64,000 bases of DNA from Chloroflexota bacterium (GTDB lineage Bacteria > Chloroflexota > Anaerolineae > Anaerolineales > Villigracilaceae), in NCBI GenBank assembly GCA_016195815.1, contig JACPYX010000018.1:124001-188000 (forward strand), written 5' to 3'. Each line of letters begins with the position of its first letter. Positions within the stretch are counted from its first letter, which is position 1. Below are positions 26,105-34,063 of this stretch, piece after piece. A model generated the notes under the pieces. It was not told where the DNA came from. It did not search any database and saw only the letters and a list, made by a program, of their open reading frames with translations. Made by a program: the position numbers and the translations under genes.

Positions 26105-26892
26105 ATTATCAACCCTACCTTAACTTCACAAAACAACTTGCTTACCGCGCCGGGCGGATTACGCTCAGTTATTTCGATAAAGGCATTCGCGCCGATTTCA
26201 AATCGGACGAATCGCCCGTCACTGCGGCGGACCGCGCCGCGGAGGAATTCATTCGCGGCGAGATCGAGAAGACATATCCGGCCCACGCGATTGTGGGGGA
26301 GGAGTTCGGCGAAAAAGCGGGGAGCGGCAATCCGTTCCGCTGGATTGTTGATCCGATTGATGGGACCAAATCTTTCATTCGCGGCATCCCGCTGTATTCG
26401 GTGTTGATCGCATTGGAGGTTGAGGGTGTAGTGCGCGCCAGCGCCGTTTGTTTTCCCGCGCTGGACGAACTTCTCTACGCGGCAGATGGACTCGGTGCGT
26501 GGAATAATGGCCGCCGCGTGCATGTGTCTGAGGTCCGTCGGTTGAAAGAAGCTGTTTTTACTTTTACAAGCTGGTCTGGTTTTCGCACCCGCAAACGGCT
26601 GGATGTGTTTGAAAATTTGCACAAGGAATGTTTCTTCTGCCGCGGCTGGAGCGATGCGTACGGTTATTTCCTTGTGGCAACCGGCCGCGCCGAGATAAAT
26701 CTCGACCCCGGCATCAAGATTTGGGATGTGGCTCCGTTCCCGGTCATCCTGCGCGAAGCGGGAGGTTTCTTCGGCTCATGGGAAGGCAAAGAGGGTCACA
26801 CGTTCGGAGAGGGATTGGCCGTTAACGCCGCGCTCCGCGCACAGGTTCTGAAGTTGACGCGCAGTAAAAAAACTGCAACTAAAAAACGATGA
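26101..26892 (+). CDS. Inositol-monophosphatase family phosphatase (possibly histidinol-phosphatase HisN)
   Basis: The 263-residue enzyme has the metal-binding motifs of the family: GEEFGEK near residue 64, WIVDPIDGTKSFIRGIP near residue 82 and IKIWDVAPFPVILREAGG near residue 205. These place it among Mg-dependent, lithium-sensitive phosphatases that act on inositol-1-phosphate, histidinol phosphate or PAP. The WIVDPIDGTKSF form is common in HisN-type histidinol-phosphatases, but there is no his gene nearby. It is translationally coupled to the upstream gene. Confidence 0.85.
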   Translation: MNYQPYLNFTKQLAYRAGRITLSYFDKGIRADFKSDESPVTAADRAAEEFIRGEIEKTYPAHAIVGEEFGEKAGSGNPFRWIVDPIDGTKSFIRGIPLYSVLIALEVEGVVRASAVCFPALDELLYAADGLGAWNNGRRVHVSEVRRLKEAVFTFTSWSGFRTRKRLDVFENLHKECFFCRGWSDAYGYFLVATGRAEINLDPGIKIWDVAPFPVILREAGGFFGSWEGKEGHTFGEGLAVNAALRAQVLKLTRSKKTATKKR

Positions 26893-26933
26893 TCAGAAGC
26901 CATGCCAACGAACAACCTCACCGGCATTGCATG

Positions 26934-26962
26934 TTGATTTTCCTGCCCGCATGGCCTATAAT
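26934..26962 (+). promoter_or_regulatory. Promoter of a leaderless mRNA
   Basis: TTGATT at 26934-26939 and TATAAT at 26957-26962 are separated by 17 bases. The ATG begins at 26969, 6 bases after the -10 box, where transcription is expected to start. There is no Shine-Dalgarno sequence. Confidence 0.7.
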
Positions 26963-26968
26963 TTTCAC

Positions 26969-27589
26969 ATGACAGATTCAGGGTCGAAATCATCGGTAAA
27001 AACGGAGAGCGAATCTCTCCCTTATCGTTTGCGCGAACGTTTTCTTTCAACGCCGGAGATTGCGTTGTACCATGCCCTGATGGAGATGGCGGGAGGACGT
27101 TACGTTGTGTATGCCAAAGTGGCACTTAACGATATTTTTTTGATTGTGCGTCCCAATGAGAATGTTCACTTCTTTAATAAAATATTTCGCAAGCACGTTG
27201 ACTTTTTGTTGTGCGAACCGCTCTCGCTCAAGCCGGAGATCGGCGTTGAATTGGTGAAGCCGGTCGGCCGCAGTGAAACACGCGCGAACGACCAATTTAT
27301 GGAAGACCTGTTCCTGACGGCCGGTTTGCCCCTGGTACATATTCCATCCAGCGAGCATTATGTAATCTCGGATCTCATTTTGCTTTTTCAACTGGCTGTG
27401 ACCAAATCCAAAAACGCGCCGAGCGTGGATGTTTCGCGCGACTCTGTTCCCATGTGTCCGGTCTGTGGAAAAATGATGGTGCTTCGCACCTATCGTAGCG
27501 GGCCTCAGAATGGACAACTTTACTATGGGTGCATGGACAACCCTCATTGTCCCGGCACAGTGCCGATCTCGAACAAAAGCTCCGGTTGA
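26969..27589 (+). CDS. DUF2726-like protein with a C-terminal topoisomerase-type zinc ribbon
   Basis: The 206-residue protein has a DUF2726-like domain (RERFLSTPEIALYHALMEM at ~25-45, FLLCEPLSLKPEIGVEL near 95), a fold related to restriction-endonuclease domains. Residues ~165-200 form a four-Cys zinc ribbon (MCPVCGKMMVLRTYRSG ... YYGCMDNPHCPGT) like that at the C-terminus of topoisomerase I. A DNA-related role is suggested but not shown. The ATG at 26969 is chosen because a consensus promoter ends 6 bases upstream; an earlier in-frame Met lies upstream of that promoter. Confidence 0.75.
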   Translation: MTDSGSKSSVKTESESLPYRLRERFLSTPEIALYHALMEMAGGRYVVYAKVALNDIFLIVRPNENVHFFNKIFRKHVDFLLCEPLSLKPEIGVELVKPVGRSETRANDQFMEDLFLTAGLPLVHIPSSEHYVISDLILLFQLAVTKSKNAPSVDVSRDSVPMCPVCGKMMVLRTYRSGPQNGQLYYGCMDNPHCPGTVPISNKSSG

Positions 27590-27610
27590 TTTATTCCCGG
27601 AGCTTTTGTT
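27572..27610. terminator. Bidirectional terminator between convergent genes
   Basis: AACAAAAGCTCCGG (27572-27585) pairs with CCGGAGCTTTTGTT (27597-27610), with A-rich and T-rich flanks (TTTTTTT after). It separates the zinc-ribbon gene from the minus-strand oxidoreductase. Confidence 0.85.
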
Positions 27611-27613
27611 TTT

Positions 27614-28519
27614 TTACTTGAAATGTCTTTCCAGTTCGGAAGCATATCGCCTGCCGACGCGCCCATTATTCGCTTCCAGCCAGTCGCGCAAGCTGGTCTT
27701 TCCACGCGGCGGTTCTTTTGAAACCAGCAGATCCGCCATCAGGCCGTCTACTTCTTCGGGCGTGAGCAGCACATCGCCCAAAAAGAGACTCAGAAACTGC
27801 GCGGCCAGCAGCGCTAATTTTGGCGGCAGGGGAATCAATAATCTTTTTGAGCCGGTTTTTTCTCCGATCAATTCCACCATTTCCTTGAATGTGAAAATAT
27901 CCGGCCCGACCGCATCGGTCACATAATTATTTTTTGCGTACACGCCTTCAACAATCAGGTCTGCCAGGTCGTCCACGCAGATCGGCTGCAGGCGATAGGA
28001 TCCATCGCCGGGCAATGCGAATATAGGAAAGCGCCGCATCAGAAAAGCAATGTTGTTGATCAGAATATCTTCCGCGCCAACCAAAACCGTTGGCCGCAGA
28101 ATCGCATAAGACATTCCCGACTCGATCACGGCTTTTTCGTTGGCGGCCTTTCCCCAGAAATAGGGCAGGGGCGAATCTGCTGACGGGTTGGTGATGCTGA
28201 TATGGACGATGCGCTTCACGCCCGCGGCTTTTGCGGCGTTGACCAGTTTGCGCGTATTTTCCACGGCGCGCGGCTGAGTGTTCGCGCCTTTATCGAAACG
28301 CACCCAATAAGTGTTCACGAATACGTCTGCGCCTTTCAACGATTCAGTCAGCCCGCGCTCATCGTTGAAGTCCAGCGGGCAGGTTTTCACTTTGCCGTTG
28401 AATGGATCGGGACGATTCGGATGGCCCGTCAGCGTGATGATTTCTTCGCCGCGCGCCAACAAACGCTGTGCGGCATATTTTCCCGAATAACTAAAAGCGC
28501 CCGTAACTGCAATTTTCAT
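27614..28519 (-). CDS. NAD(P)-binding atypical short-chain dehydrogenase / epimerase-like protein
   Basis: The 301-residue Rossmann protein starts KIAVTGAFSYSGKYAAQRLL, a GxxxxSGxxxA nucleotide-binding turn. It has HISITNPSADSPLPYFWGKA in place of the usual catalytic Tyr-Lys region and ends with a helical part (LLTPEEVDGLMADLLVS). Proteins of this type are often annotated as NDUFA9- or ubiquinone-biosynthesis-associated epimerases. It lies 8 bases downstream of a MarR/GbsR regulator gene on the same strand and is probably its target. Confidence 0.8.
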   Translation of the reverse strand: MKIAVTGAFSYSGKYAAQRLLARGEEIITLTGHPNRPDPFNGKVKTCPLDFNDERGLTESLKGADVFVNTYWVRFDKGANTQPRAVENTRKLVNAAKAAGVKRIVHISITNPSADSPLPYFWGKAANEKAVIESGMSYAILRPTVLVGAEDILINNIAFLMRRFPIFALPGDGSYRLQPICVDDLADLIVEGVYAKNNYVTDAVGPDIFTFKEMVELIGEKTGSKRLLIPLPPKLALLAAQFLSLFLGDVLLTPEEVDGLMADLLVSKEPPRGKTSLRDWLEANNGRVGRRYASELERHFK

Positions 28520-28527
28520 TTTGACTC

Positions 28528-29058
28528 CTATTTCAATATTTTTAAAATATTCTGAACGGTTGATATTCCCAGGCTGTCAAGTTTCGAGACGGCGCGCGAC
28601 AAGGCGTCAATCGCGTCGAAGAAATCCTGCAAAGCCTGCACGCGCTCGATCAGGAATTTTCTTTCCGCCTCCTGCATGGACCCTTTAGCGGCTTGCAGTT
28701 TCTCCAGCGTTTCCTGCACCGACCGCACCGCGCGGTCGAACTCGCGGTTCTGCCGTTCGCCGAGGATCGAACGGATGGCTTTATAGAAATCCGTCTCGGC
28801 TTCGTAATAATCCTTGCGGTCGCCGAGCTTTGCCGAGCGGCGGACGAGTCCCAGGCGCGCCAGGGCGCGCACATTCGTGCTGACCGCGCCCTTGGTCAGC
28901 CCGCTTTGCGTGACGAGTTCGTCCAGCGAGAGCGGAGCAGGGGAAAGATACAGCACGGCGAACACCGCGCCGACGCCTTTTGGGAATCCCCAGAAATGGC
29001 TGATGTGACTCAAGCCCTCGGTAAAACTTTGTTTGATCTGCGCGGTTTCTTTTGTCAT
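28528..29058 (-). CDS. MarR/GbsR-family transcriptional regulator
   Basis: The 176-residue protein has a winged helix-turn-helix in residues ~20-95 (AVLYLSPAPLSLDELVTQSG, LTKGAVSTNVRALARLGLV) and a long C-terminal coiled region for dimerisation. The pattern matches GbsR-type regulators. A perfect palindrome lies 16 bp upstream of its ATG, so autoregulation together with the downstream oxidoreductase is likely. An AAGGAAAG Shine-Dalgarno precedes the ATG. The effector is unknown. Confidence 0.85.
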   Translation of the reverse strand: MTKETAQIKQSFTEGLSHISHFWGFPKGVGAVFAVLYLSPAPLSLDELVTQSGLTKGAVSTNVRALARLGLVRRSAKLGDRKDYYEAETDFYKAIRSILGERQNREFDRAVRSVQETLEKLQAAKGSMQEAERKFLIERVQALQDFFDAIDALSRAVSKLDSLGISTVQNILKILK

Positions 29059-29074
29059 TGTCTTTCCTTTAGAA

Positions 29075-29094
29075 CGTTTAGTATTTACTAAACG
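29075..29094. promoter_or_regulatory. Palindromic operator upstream of the MarR/GbsR regulator
   Basis: CGTTTAGTA-TT-TACTAAACG is a perfect 9-2-9 palindrome located just upstream of the regulator start. Size and position fit a winged-helix dimer site. Binding by this regulator is inferred. Confidence 0.65.
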
Positions 29095-29129
29095 AAATAT
29101 ATGCTAGAAGCTTCATTCTGTCAAGGTAA

Positions 29130-29155
29130 AAAACAGCCCCGGCCGGGGCTGTTTT
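29130..29155. terminator. Intrinsic terminator downstream of the minus-strand lipoprotein gene
   Basis: AAAACAGCCCCGG and CCGGGGCTGTTTT form a perfect 13-pair palindromic stem with essentially no loop (the central pairs must open). Position just 3' of the lipoprotein gene at 29178 supports a minus-strand terminator. Confidence 0.75.
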
Positions 29156-29177
29156 GGGAATCTCGCAACGGGATTTC

Positions 29178-29777
29178 TCACGGATTGTTGTAAAAATATC
29201 CAAACAGTTCCGCACCTTGCAAATCCTGCGCCTGCTTTCGATATTCGTCCAGTGAAACGTTCAAGTATAAATTTTCAATTTCGCTCTTGACGAACTTGAA
29301 TTGCACCATGCCGGGTTGCCCGCCCTGGATTTCTTCGGGCGGGAGGTTTTCGATGACTTGCAGGATTTTGTACATCCATTCCCCGAGGGCCTTTTTGTTT
29401 TTGATGTCTGCAACTCTTACCTCGACGCTGAAGTCGGTTTCCATTGCGCCAAATGTGGCGCGGCCGTCTGCGTAAACGCAATTCTCACCGTAAGCATAGG
29501 CGCGGCCCGTTGCATTTTTGTCAATGGCTTGCAAAGCGTCGTTGAATTTCTTGGAGAGTTCAGGCAGGTCCTGCGATGCCCAAGCGAAGTAACAACCTTC
29601 ATAAATGGGCGTGCCTTCCGGGGTGCCGGTGGATTCTGCTGGAGTGTTCGGTTTTGAGATGCTGTCTTGCGGTGTGATCGGGCTGTCAGTATATGCGGGC
29701 AGGTAATTACAAGCCGTAAGCAGGGCAAGATAGAAAATGAGCAAGATCGCGAATATCGTAAAGGTACGTTTGGTCAT
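29178..29777 (-). CDS. Lipoprotein of unknown function
   Basis: The 199-residue protein has a signal peptide with lipobox LLTAC at residue ~23, a Pro/Thr/Ser linker, then a globular domain of ~140 residues with two cysteines (YEGCYFAWAS and YGENCVYAD) that could form a disulfide. I recognise no family. It is monocistronic, ending before a terminator at 29130. Confidence 0.7.
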   Translation of the reverse strand: MTKRTFTIFAILLIFYLALLTACNYLPAYTDSPITPQDSISKPNTPAESTGTPEGTPIYEGCYFAWASQDLPELSKKFNDALQAIDKNATGRAYAYGENCVYADGRATFGAMETDFSVEVRVADIKNKKALGEWMYKILQVIENLPPEEIQGGQPGMVQFKFVKSEIENLYLNVSLDEYRKQAQDLQGAELFGYFYNNP

Positions 29778-29837
29778 AGGGCCTCGTATCCTATTTTACC
29801 TTTTTCGGTCTCCAAATTCCCCATGCATAATCTGGCC

Positions 29838-30091
29838 TGTAGCGACCCCCAAAAACTGGACACTACCTGTAGGGTAGAGAATTGATAACAAGGAAAGATG
29901 TCTCCGATGGTCAAGAGACGAAACTTTAGTGGCGAGTTCAAAGCCAGAGTGGTGCTGGAACTGATCAGTGGGAAGAAAAGTCTGGCGGAAGCCAGTCGCG
30001 AATACAGCATCAAAGACAGCGTGCCATCGCGCTGGAAGCAGGAATTTGTGGAACGAGCGGGCGAGATCTTTGAACAGCCGAAAGAACTGCC
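29838..30091 (+). mobile_element. Left end of an IS3-family insertion sequence, truncated
   Basis: The sequence TGTAGCGACCCCCAAAAACT beginning at 29838 has the form of IS3-family terminal inverted repeats. About 60 bases later an orfA reading frame starts. The element has no orfB and no visible right end; its sequence stops where half an attC-like repeat begins at ~30092. Confidence 0.7.
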
Positions 30092-30191
30092 AAAGCTTGG
30101 AACAAGCCTCGAAAAACGCGCCGAGTCCCAGCCGTCCGGTGCACGCTTTGTTGGGCGGGAACGGTCATTCGATTTCTGCAAGCGAAATTAG
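29898..30191 (+). pseudogene. IS3 orfA transposase fragment fused in frame to repeat sequence
   Basis: The first ~62 residues are a typical IS3 OrfA helix-turn-helix: RRNFSGEFKARVVLELISG, LAEASREYSIKDSVPSRWKQ and EIFEQPKEL. From about 30092 the frame continues through the 3' half of an attC-like repeat, giving a non-homologous tail ending CKRN. Real OrfA continues with a leucine-zipper and overlaps OrfB; both are missing. It is a remnant left at the edge of the cassette island. Confidence 0.78.
30092..30156 (-). repeat. attC-like repeat, right-hand half only
   Basis: The last ~65 bases of the repeat family are present, ending GCACGCTTTGTTGGGC with the heptamer GTTGGGC. The left half is replaced by the IS3 fragment. 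In cassette terms it is the site 3' of the lipoprotein gene at 30347-30985. Confidence 0.7.
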
Positions 30192-30346
30192 ATCGAACAT
30201 AAGCAGAGAAATGAGCATCATTCCAATTTTGACTTCCACGTTGGTACGAAATGGAGAACGAATCGCAATCCTTTCGAAATTGCTTAATGTTGTTCCAGTA
30301 CATTCCAAACAATACCTGGCATGTCATCAGCAAAGCGCGATCCACT

Positions 30347-30985
30347 TTACTTGGAGTTAATCAGTTGTCCATTTTGCAGGCGAAACTGCAATGTTGTCAA
30401 TTGGCTGGGACAGCATAGCGGATCATTCGGTCCCAAGGTACGCACGGTGATGATAATCTCTCCCGATTGAATTTGGAGACCTTCCACGGCTACCGGCGAC
30501 CCGATATCCACGGTCGAGACGTTATAGGGCTGACCGTTCTGGTTGAGAAGCGCTGCTAATTCTTTCGTATCTCCATTGCCTCCATTGTGAGTTTGTAGAA
30601 TGACCACGGCGTCCTCAATTCTATCCGTATTCAAGTCTCCATAGGCGACAGAATCGAAAAGTTTGGTGGAATAGACATCAGGAGAAGCGTTGGGCTCGTT
30701 CGGAGTGCGGTAATAAATTCCGTTGGTTAAGTGAAATGTGCCCCAGAGAGGGGAATTAAATTGCGCATTTTCGATCAATAACATCGAAAGCCTTTGCACA
30801 TCCGGAGGCAAAGTCGCCGTTGGCAACTCAGAAGAGGGGATGAACTGTACAGCTGTGGGAGTCCACTCGAGTGGATCTGAAGACGCCGGTAGCGTAGGTG
30901 TACTGTCGAGGCCTCCCAACTGGAATGACCCCTGGCATGCGATCTGCAAAAGAAGCGCTACAATAAGCAAAATAAATTTTTTCAT
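30347..30985 (-). CDS. Lipoprotein of unknown function (cassette gene)
   Basis: The 212-residue protein has a lipobox LLLQIAC at residue ~17 and a Pro/Ser/Thr linker. Its domain (ENAQFNSPLWGTFHLTNGIY, DLNTDRIEDAVVILQTHNGG, VRTLGPNDPLCCPSQLTT) is of a kind seen in uncharacterised bacterial lipoproteins. The DLNTDRIEDAVV stretch looks like an FG-GAP/calcium-type loop. It is the leftmost gene of the cassette island; a partial attC-like site lies 190 bases beyond its stop. That spacer has no gene I can support. Confidence 0.7.
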   Translation of the reverse strand: MKKFILLIVALLLQIACQGSFQLGGLDSTPTLPASSDPLEWTPTAVQFIPSSELPTATLPPDVQRLSMLLIENAQFNSPLWGTFHLTNGIYYRTPNEPNASPDVYSTKLFDSVAYGDLNTDRIEDAVVILQTHNGGNGDTKELAALLNQNGQPYNVSTVDIGSPVAVEGLQIQSGEIIITVRTLGPNDPLCCPSQLTTLQFRLQNGQLINSK

Positions 30986-31131
30986 GATTGTGCGTCCCTT
31001 CGATGTAATATATTTACATGCATCTAGGCGTAGAGGAATTGTTGAATCCGGAACGTTTGCAGTGCCTTTAGGAAATAATACGCTTCAGAAAGGAAATTCG
31101 TTCCTCCAATCTTCATCTAGCAGATACGGCC

Positions 31132-31260
31132 GCCCAACGGCTGGCGTTAGCCGCAGGTGGGCGGGCGTGGATTCTGTTTGGGAGCAGGAAAAACCTGAAG
31201 CCAGAAAACTGCCTGAAAAACGCGGCGACTCCCACCCGTCAGGTGCGCGCCGTGTTGGGC
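31132..31260 (-). repeat. attC-like site 1 (full length, 129 bp)
   Basis: Bounded by GCCCAAC (31132-31138) and GTTGGGC (31254-31260). The arms are imperfectly complementary: GGTGGGC near the left end pairs with CCCACC near the right end. It lies 16 bases after the stop of the acetyltransferase gene. Confidence 0.8.
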
Positions 31261-31276
31261 GACTTCGATTTTATAA

Positions 31277-31717
31277 TCACTGCACTTCCTTGTACATGAA
31301 TATTACATGCTCAGCCACTGTATAGCCGTTTTTCTCATAAAACAACTTTGCAGGATGATATTTGTTGGTTAGCAGAGTTACTCCTCCCAGGCCTAATTCT
31401 TTCGAGAGTTCTTCAGCTCGGTTCATCAACATTTTTCCATAGCCATGACGCTGTCGATCTGGCTTTATGAATAATTCATCAATGAATATTTCATCGTTCG
31501 TCCACCATGTTTTTCGGTGAGCAAACATAGCCCCGACGATCTCATCGGCCTCGATGGCTACATATCCTATGAAATTGCGGTTCGATATAAAATCTGACAA
31601 ATACTTTTTACCCGTTTCCTTAGTCCAATGATCGTTCCAGGGAGGCGGGTTATAAGCTGCTCTCAACACTTCTACACACGTATCAATATCTTCGGGAAGT
31701 AGTTCTCTGATCTTCAA
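31277..31717 (-). CDS. GNAT-family N-acetyltransferase, TTG start (cassette gene)
   Basis: The 146-residue protein has the GNAT acetyl-CoA site: IDELFIKPDRQRHGYGKMLM, the R/Q-x-x-G-Y-G pyrophosphate loop, followed by NKYHPAKLFYEKNGY. The substrate is unknown; antibiotic or small-molecule acetylation is possible but not shown. The start is taken as TTG at 31717 because a near-perfect AAGGAGG lies 6 bases upstream and no ATG occurs in frame before the conserved KIRELLPED; frame upstream of this runs into an attC-like repeat. It forms a single-gene cassette with site 1. Confidence 0.82.
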   Translation of the reverse strand: MKIRELLPEDIDTCVEVLRAAYNPPPWNDHWTKETGKKYLSDFISNRNFIGYVAIEADEIVGAMFAHRKTWWTNDEIFIDELFIKPDRQRHGYGKMLMNRAEELSKELGLGGVTLLTNKYHPAKLFYEKNGYTVAEHVIFMYKEVQ

Positions 31718-31757
31718 TTCAGTCCTCCTTTTCTTTTCATGCTGATTGATGCGAAGT

Positions 31758-31890
31758 GCCCAACGGTGTGCGTTACCCGCTGGTGGGCGGGACGAGAGAA
31801 CGCCACTTTGCCGGGACCAACTTCGAGCCACGCAAACCGCCTGAAAACGCTGCGACTCCCACCCGTCAGGTGCACCACGCTTTGTTAGCC
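31758..31890 (-). repeat. attC-like site 2 (full length, 133 bp)
   Basis: Starts GCCCAAC and ends GTTAGCC, with the shared CGTTACCCGCTGGTGGGCGG arm on the left and CCCACCCGTCAGGTGCACCA on the right. It lies 40 bases after the stop of the DUF4386 gene. Confidence 0.78.
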
Positions 31891-31930
31891 ACTGCCATTG
31901 CCCTGAAAGGCTTTGCGGATAGGATGTGAG

Positions 31931-32674
31931 TTAGTTATTTTTCAGGCTTCCCAGTTGAAAGAGCCTGATTGTAAACATAACCATCCAAGCCATGACTAAA
32001 AGTCCGCCTGGCATAGCAAAGGCTGTAGCCATATCTTTTATGTCAGGCGCAAAAGTTACCAGAACAATATAGAGTAGTATTAAGGCGCTTCCCACAATTC
32101 CTAAATATGACGTGATTTTGCTAAAAACCTTTCCTGTTAGCATAGTGAGCGACATGATAAGACCTGCAATATTTGGCAATACAAAGCCTATAAACACTGC
32201 CAAACTGCCATGTGTACCCCTTGCAAGCATGGCTTCACCTGCGGCAGCAAGCAAAGTTTTCTGGGACTCTGTTGTCGTGGTGGTGTATTTCTGACTCAGT
32301 TCAAGCATGGGTAGAGCTGTATTTGTCGTGACAAAAATCGTCGTCCCTACCAGAAAGACAATCAGGGCAAGCAGGGCATAAACAATGTTTGTTTTGCGAT
32401 GGGCAGCATAAAGCGCAAAGTAAGCAGGAATCAAAATTATTTGATTGATGATATTCAATAGGTCGAGGGTGTAAAGACCGAGCAGGGGATTCTCTTGAAA
32501 TAGAGCGAACCTATCTATGGCTGTTTGTGGCAGGGCAGATAAATTGCCGCCCGTCACGATGCCAAAGATTACATCAAGCAAAATCCCGATTAGTCCGATA
32601 ATGGTGGCAATACCGCCAAGAATATAGACGCTATTCCATTGGGCTTCGTTGCTTATATTTTTTGTCTCAGACAT
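31931..32674 (-). CDS. DUF4386-like membrane protein (cassette gene)
   Basis: The 247-residue protein has about six hydrophobic helices (for example VYILGGIATIIGLIGILLDV and YALLALIVFLVGTTIFV) and a Thr-rich loop (KYTTTTTESQKTLL). This pattern matches the DUF4386 family of integral membrane proteins of unknown function. GGAG stands 8 bases before the ATG at 32674, so the longer upstream frame, which overlaps the flavodoxin gene, is not used. It probably shares a cassette and transcript with the flavodoxin-like gene upstream. Confidence 0.75.
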   Translation of the reverse strand: MSETKNISNEAQWNSVYILGGIATIIGLIGILLDVIFGIVTGGNLSALPQTAIDRFALFQENPLLGLYTLDLLNIINQIILIPAYFALYAAHRKTNIVYALLALIVFLVGTTIFVTTNTALPMLELSQKYTTTTTESQKTLLAAAGEAMLARGTHGSLAVFIGFVLPNIAGLIMSLTMLTGKVFSKITSYLGIVGSALILLYIVLVTFAPDIKDMATAFAMPGGLLVMAWMVMFTIRLFQLGSLKNN

Positions 32675-32703
32675 TTGCATTGCTCCTTCTTGGAAAAAGG
32701 CGG

Positions 32704-33225
32704 TTATTTCGACAGAAGCAGTTTCAATTGAACCGCCCATTCTTTAATGGCATTCCAATTACGATGGTCGCCTTCCTTCCACACGCCAAACATCACACTC
32801 ACACGAAACATCAATCTGTCGCTGAACGATTCGATTTTACTGATATTCAATCCGCCTGCAAAGAATTCCACACTGACGGGCTTGACCAGCGTGCGTACAG
32901 GATCAAGCCATGTGGATATGTGCGAGCGATAATTTTCTCCGTTTGGCATTGCCAGAGTCATGCAGACTAAAAATGCGGCGAAGGGTTTGCGTTTCAATTC
33001 GTCTTGGTGTGTACGGATGAATTGCACTGCTTCGGGCAACCATGTTTTGTTGCGAACGGCGCTTCCCGCCACCACTGCGTTATATGTTGAAAGGTCTTTT
33101 ACTTCTTTCATGGGAATTACATCCGCTTGCATGCCGTTTTCAGCAAGCGTTTTTCCAATTGCTTCTGCCACCCCGACTGTCCAACCTGTTCGACTGGAAT
33201 AAGTTACAAGAACTTTATTATTCAT
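32704..33225 (-). CDS. Flavodoxin-domain protein (HemG-like) (cassette gene)
   Basis: The 173-residue protein starts KVLVTYSSRTGWTVGVAEAIG, an FMN phosphate-binding loop, and continues with VVAGSAVRNKTWLPEAVQFI and a final amphipathic segment. It resembles the flavodoxin domain of menaquinone-dependent protoporphyrinogen oxidases, but a simple flavodoxin-like redox role is equally possible. An AAAAGGAAA ribosome site precedes the ATG at 33225. It lies 30 bases upstream of the DUF4386 gene. Confidence 0.78.
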   Translation of the reverse strand: MNNKVLVTYSSRTGWTVGVAEAIGKTLAENGMQADVIPMKEVKDLSTYNAVVAGSAVRNKTWLPEAVQFIRTHQDELKRKPFAAFLVCMTLAMPNGENYRSHISTWLDPVRTLVKPVSVEFFAGGLNISKIESFSDRLMFRVSVMFGVWKEGDHRNWNAIKEWAVQLKLLLSK

Positions 33226-33267
33226 CAGATTTCCTTTTTTGAAGACATACTTAATTTTCAACGAGGT

Positions 33268-33394
33268 GGCTAACAGTGTGCGTTACCCGCTGGTGGGCGG
33301 GCATGGACTCGGTTCGAGAGCAGGTAAAACTTGAAGCGAGGAAAATGCTTAAAAACCGCAGAATCCCCAGCGTCCAATGCACGCTTTGTTGGAC
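33268..33394 (-). repeat. attC-like site 3 (full length, 127 bp)
   Basis: Starts GGCTAAC and ends GTTGGAC, which fits GTTRRRY exactly. It shares its left arm with site 2 (GTGTGCGTTACCCGCTGGTG). The next gene to the right ends 132 bases away. Confidence 0.8.
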
Positions 33395-33485
33395 AACCAC
33401 GATGAACGCAAGACTCGCCGCCTGAAAAAAGGCACCATCGCCAACTTGACTAGATTTTATACTCAGCTCAATCTTTGGCAACCAC
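33395..33485. repeat. Spacer repeat A, related to the sequence at 46143-46240
   Basis: The bases after site 3 (GATGAACGCAAGACTCGCCG, then CTTGAC and TTTGGCAAC) can be aligned with those after the last attC-like site at 46143 (TTGAACGCCAGACTCGAAGC, then CTTGAC and TTTGGCAAC). The two are diverged but colinear over ~90 bases. Function unknown. Confidence 0.5.
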
Positions 33486-33526
33486 TTGATCCCCAAAGAT
33501 GTCGTTAATCTTTAGGGTCTATCGAT

Positions 33527-34063
33527 TCATCCGTGATGATGTTTTCCTTCTTCCTCGCGCCCTTTTGCCGTTGCGGTGAGATACACTTTGTGCGACCACA
33601 CCTGCAATCCAAGCATGGATTCAACGTACTCGCGCGCCATATCCACGCTTTCATCAGTGTGTCGCTTTAGATGTTGCATGTGTTCAAAGCGCTTCTCGAC
33701 TTCACTCCCAACAAAATCCATGAGGGTCTTTTTCAGCTCATCAACGGAACCTGTCTCGATGGCTTTCTCTGCAATCGGGATGACGGGACCTTCGTCTACA
33801 CCAGCAGGTTTGAGTCCAGTGTAGGGTGCGCCTTCGCCCGCGCGGTGCAGACGGACGACTGTTTCAAAGAAGAAGGTATCAGCGATTTCGTGTGCGCCGT
33901 TTGGCTGTTGATGCAAAGGCAGTACTTTTTTGAATGCCGCGATGATTTCACCTTCGCTTTCCTTCGGAACGTACGGAAGGATAAAGTTGACATTTCCGGT
34001 TTCAAGGGCTTTCTTTGCCATCCTGACGACTGGTCCGCTAATTGAATCACAATGCGGAGGCAT
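33527..34063 (-). CDS. DUF6448-like protein (cassette gene)
   Basis: The 178-residue soluble protein begins PPHCDSISGPVVRMAKKAL and has the run GEGAPYTGLKPAG in the middle, which matches a conserved bacterial family annotated DUF6448. It ends with a His-rich tail (GKHHHG), which together with the N-terminal HCD could bind metal. A purine-rich GGAAAGGAAAAAAT ribosome site precedes the ATG. The function is unknown. Confidence 0.75.
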   Translation of the reverse strand: MPPHCDSISGPVVRMAKKALETGNVNFILPYVPKESEGEIIAAFKKVLPLHQQPNGAHEIADTFFFETVVRLHRAGEGAPYTGLKPAGVDEGPVIPIAEKAIETGSVDELKKTLMDFVGSEVEKRFEHMQHLKRHTDESVDMAREYVESMLGLQVWSHKVYLTATAKGREEEGKHHHG

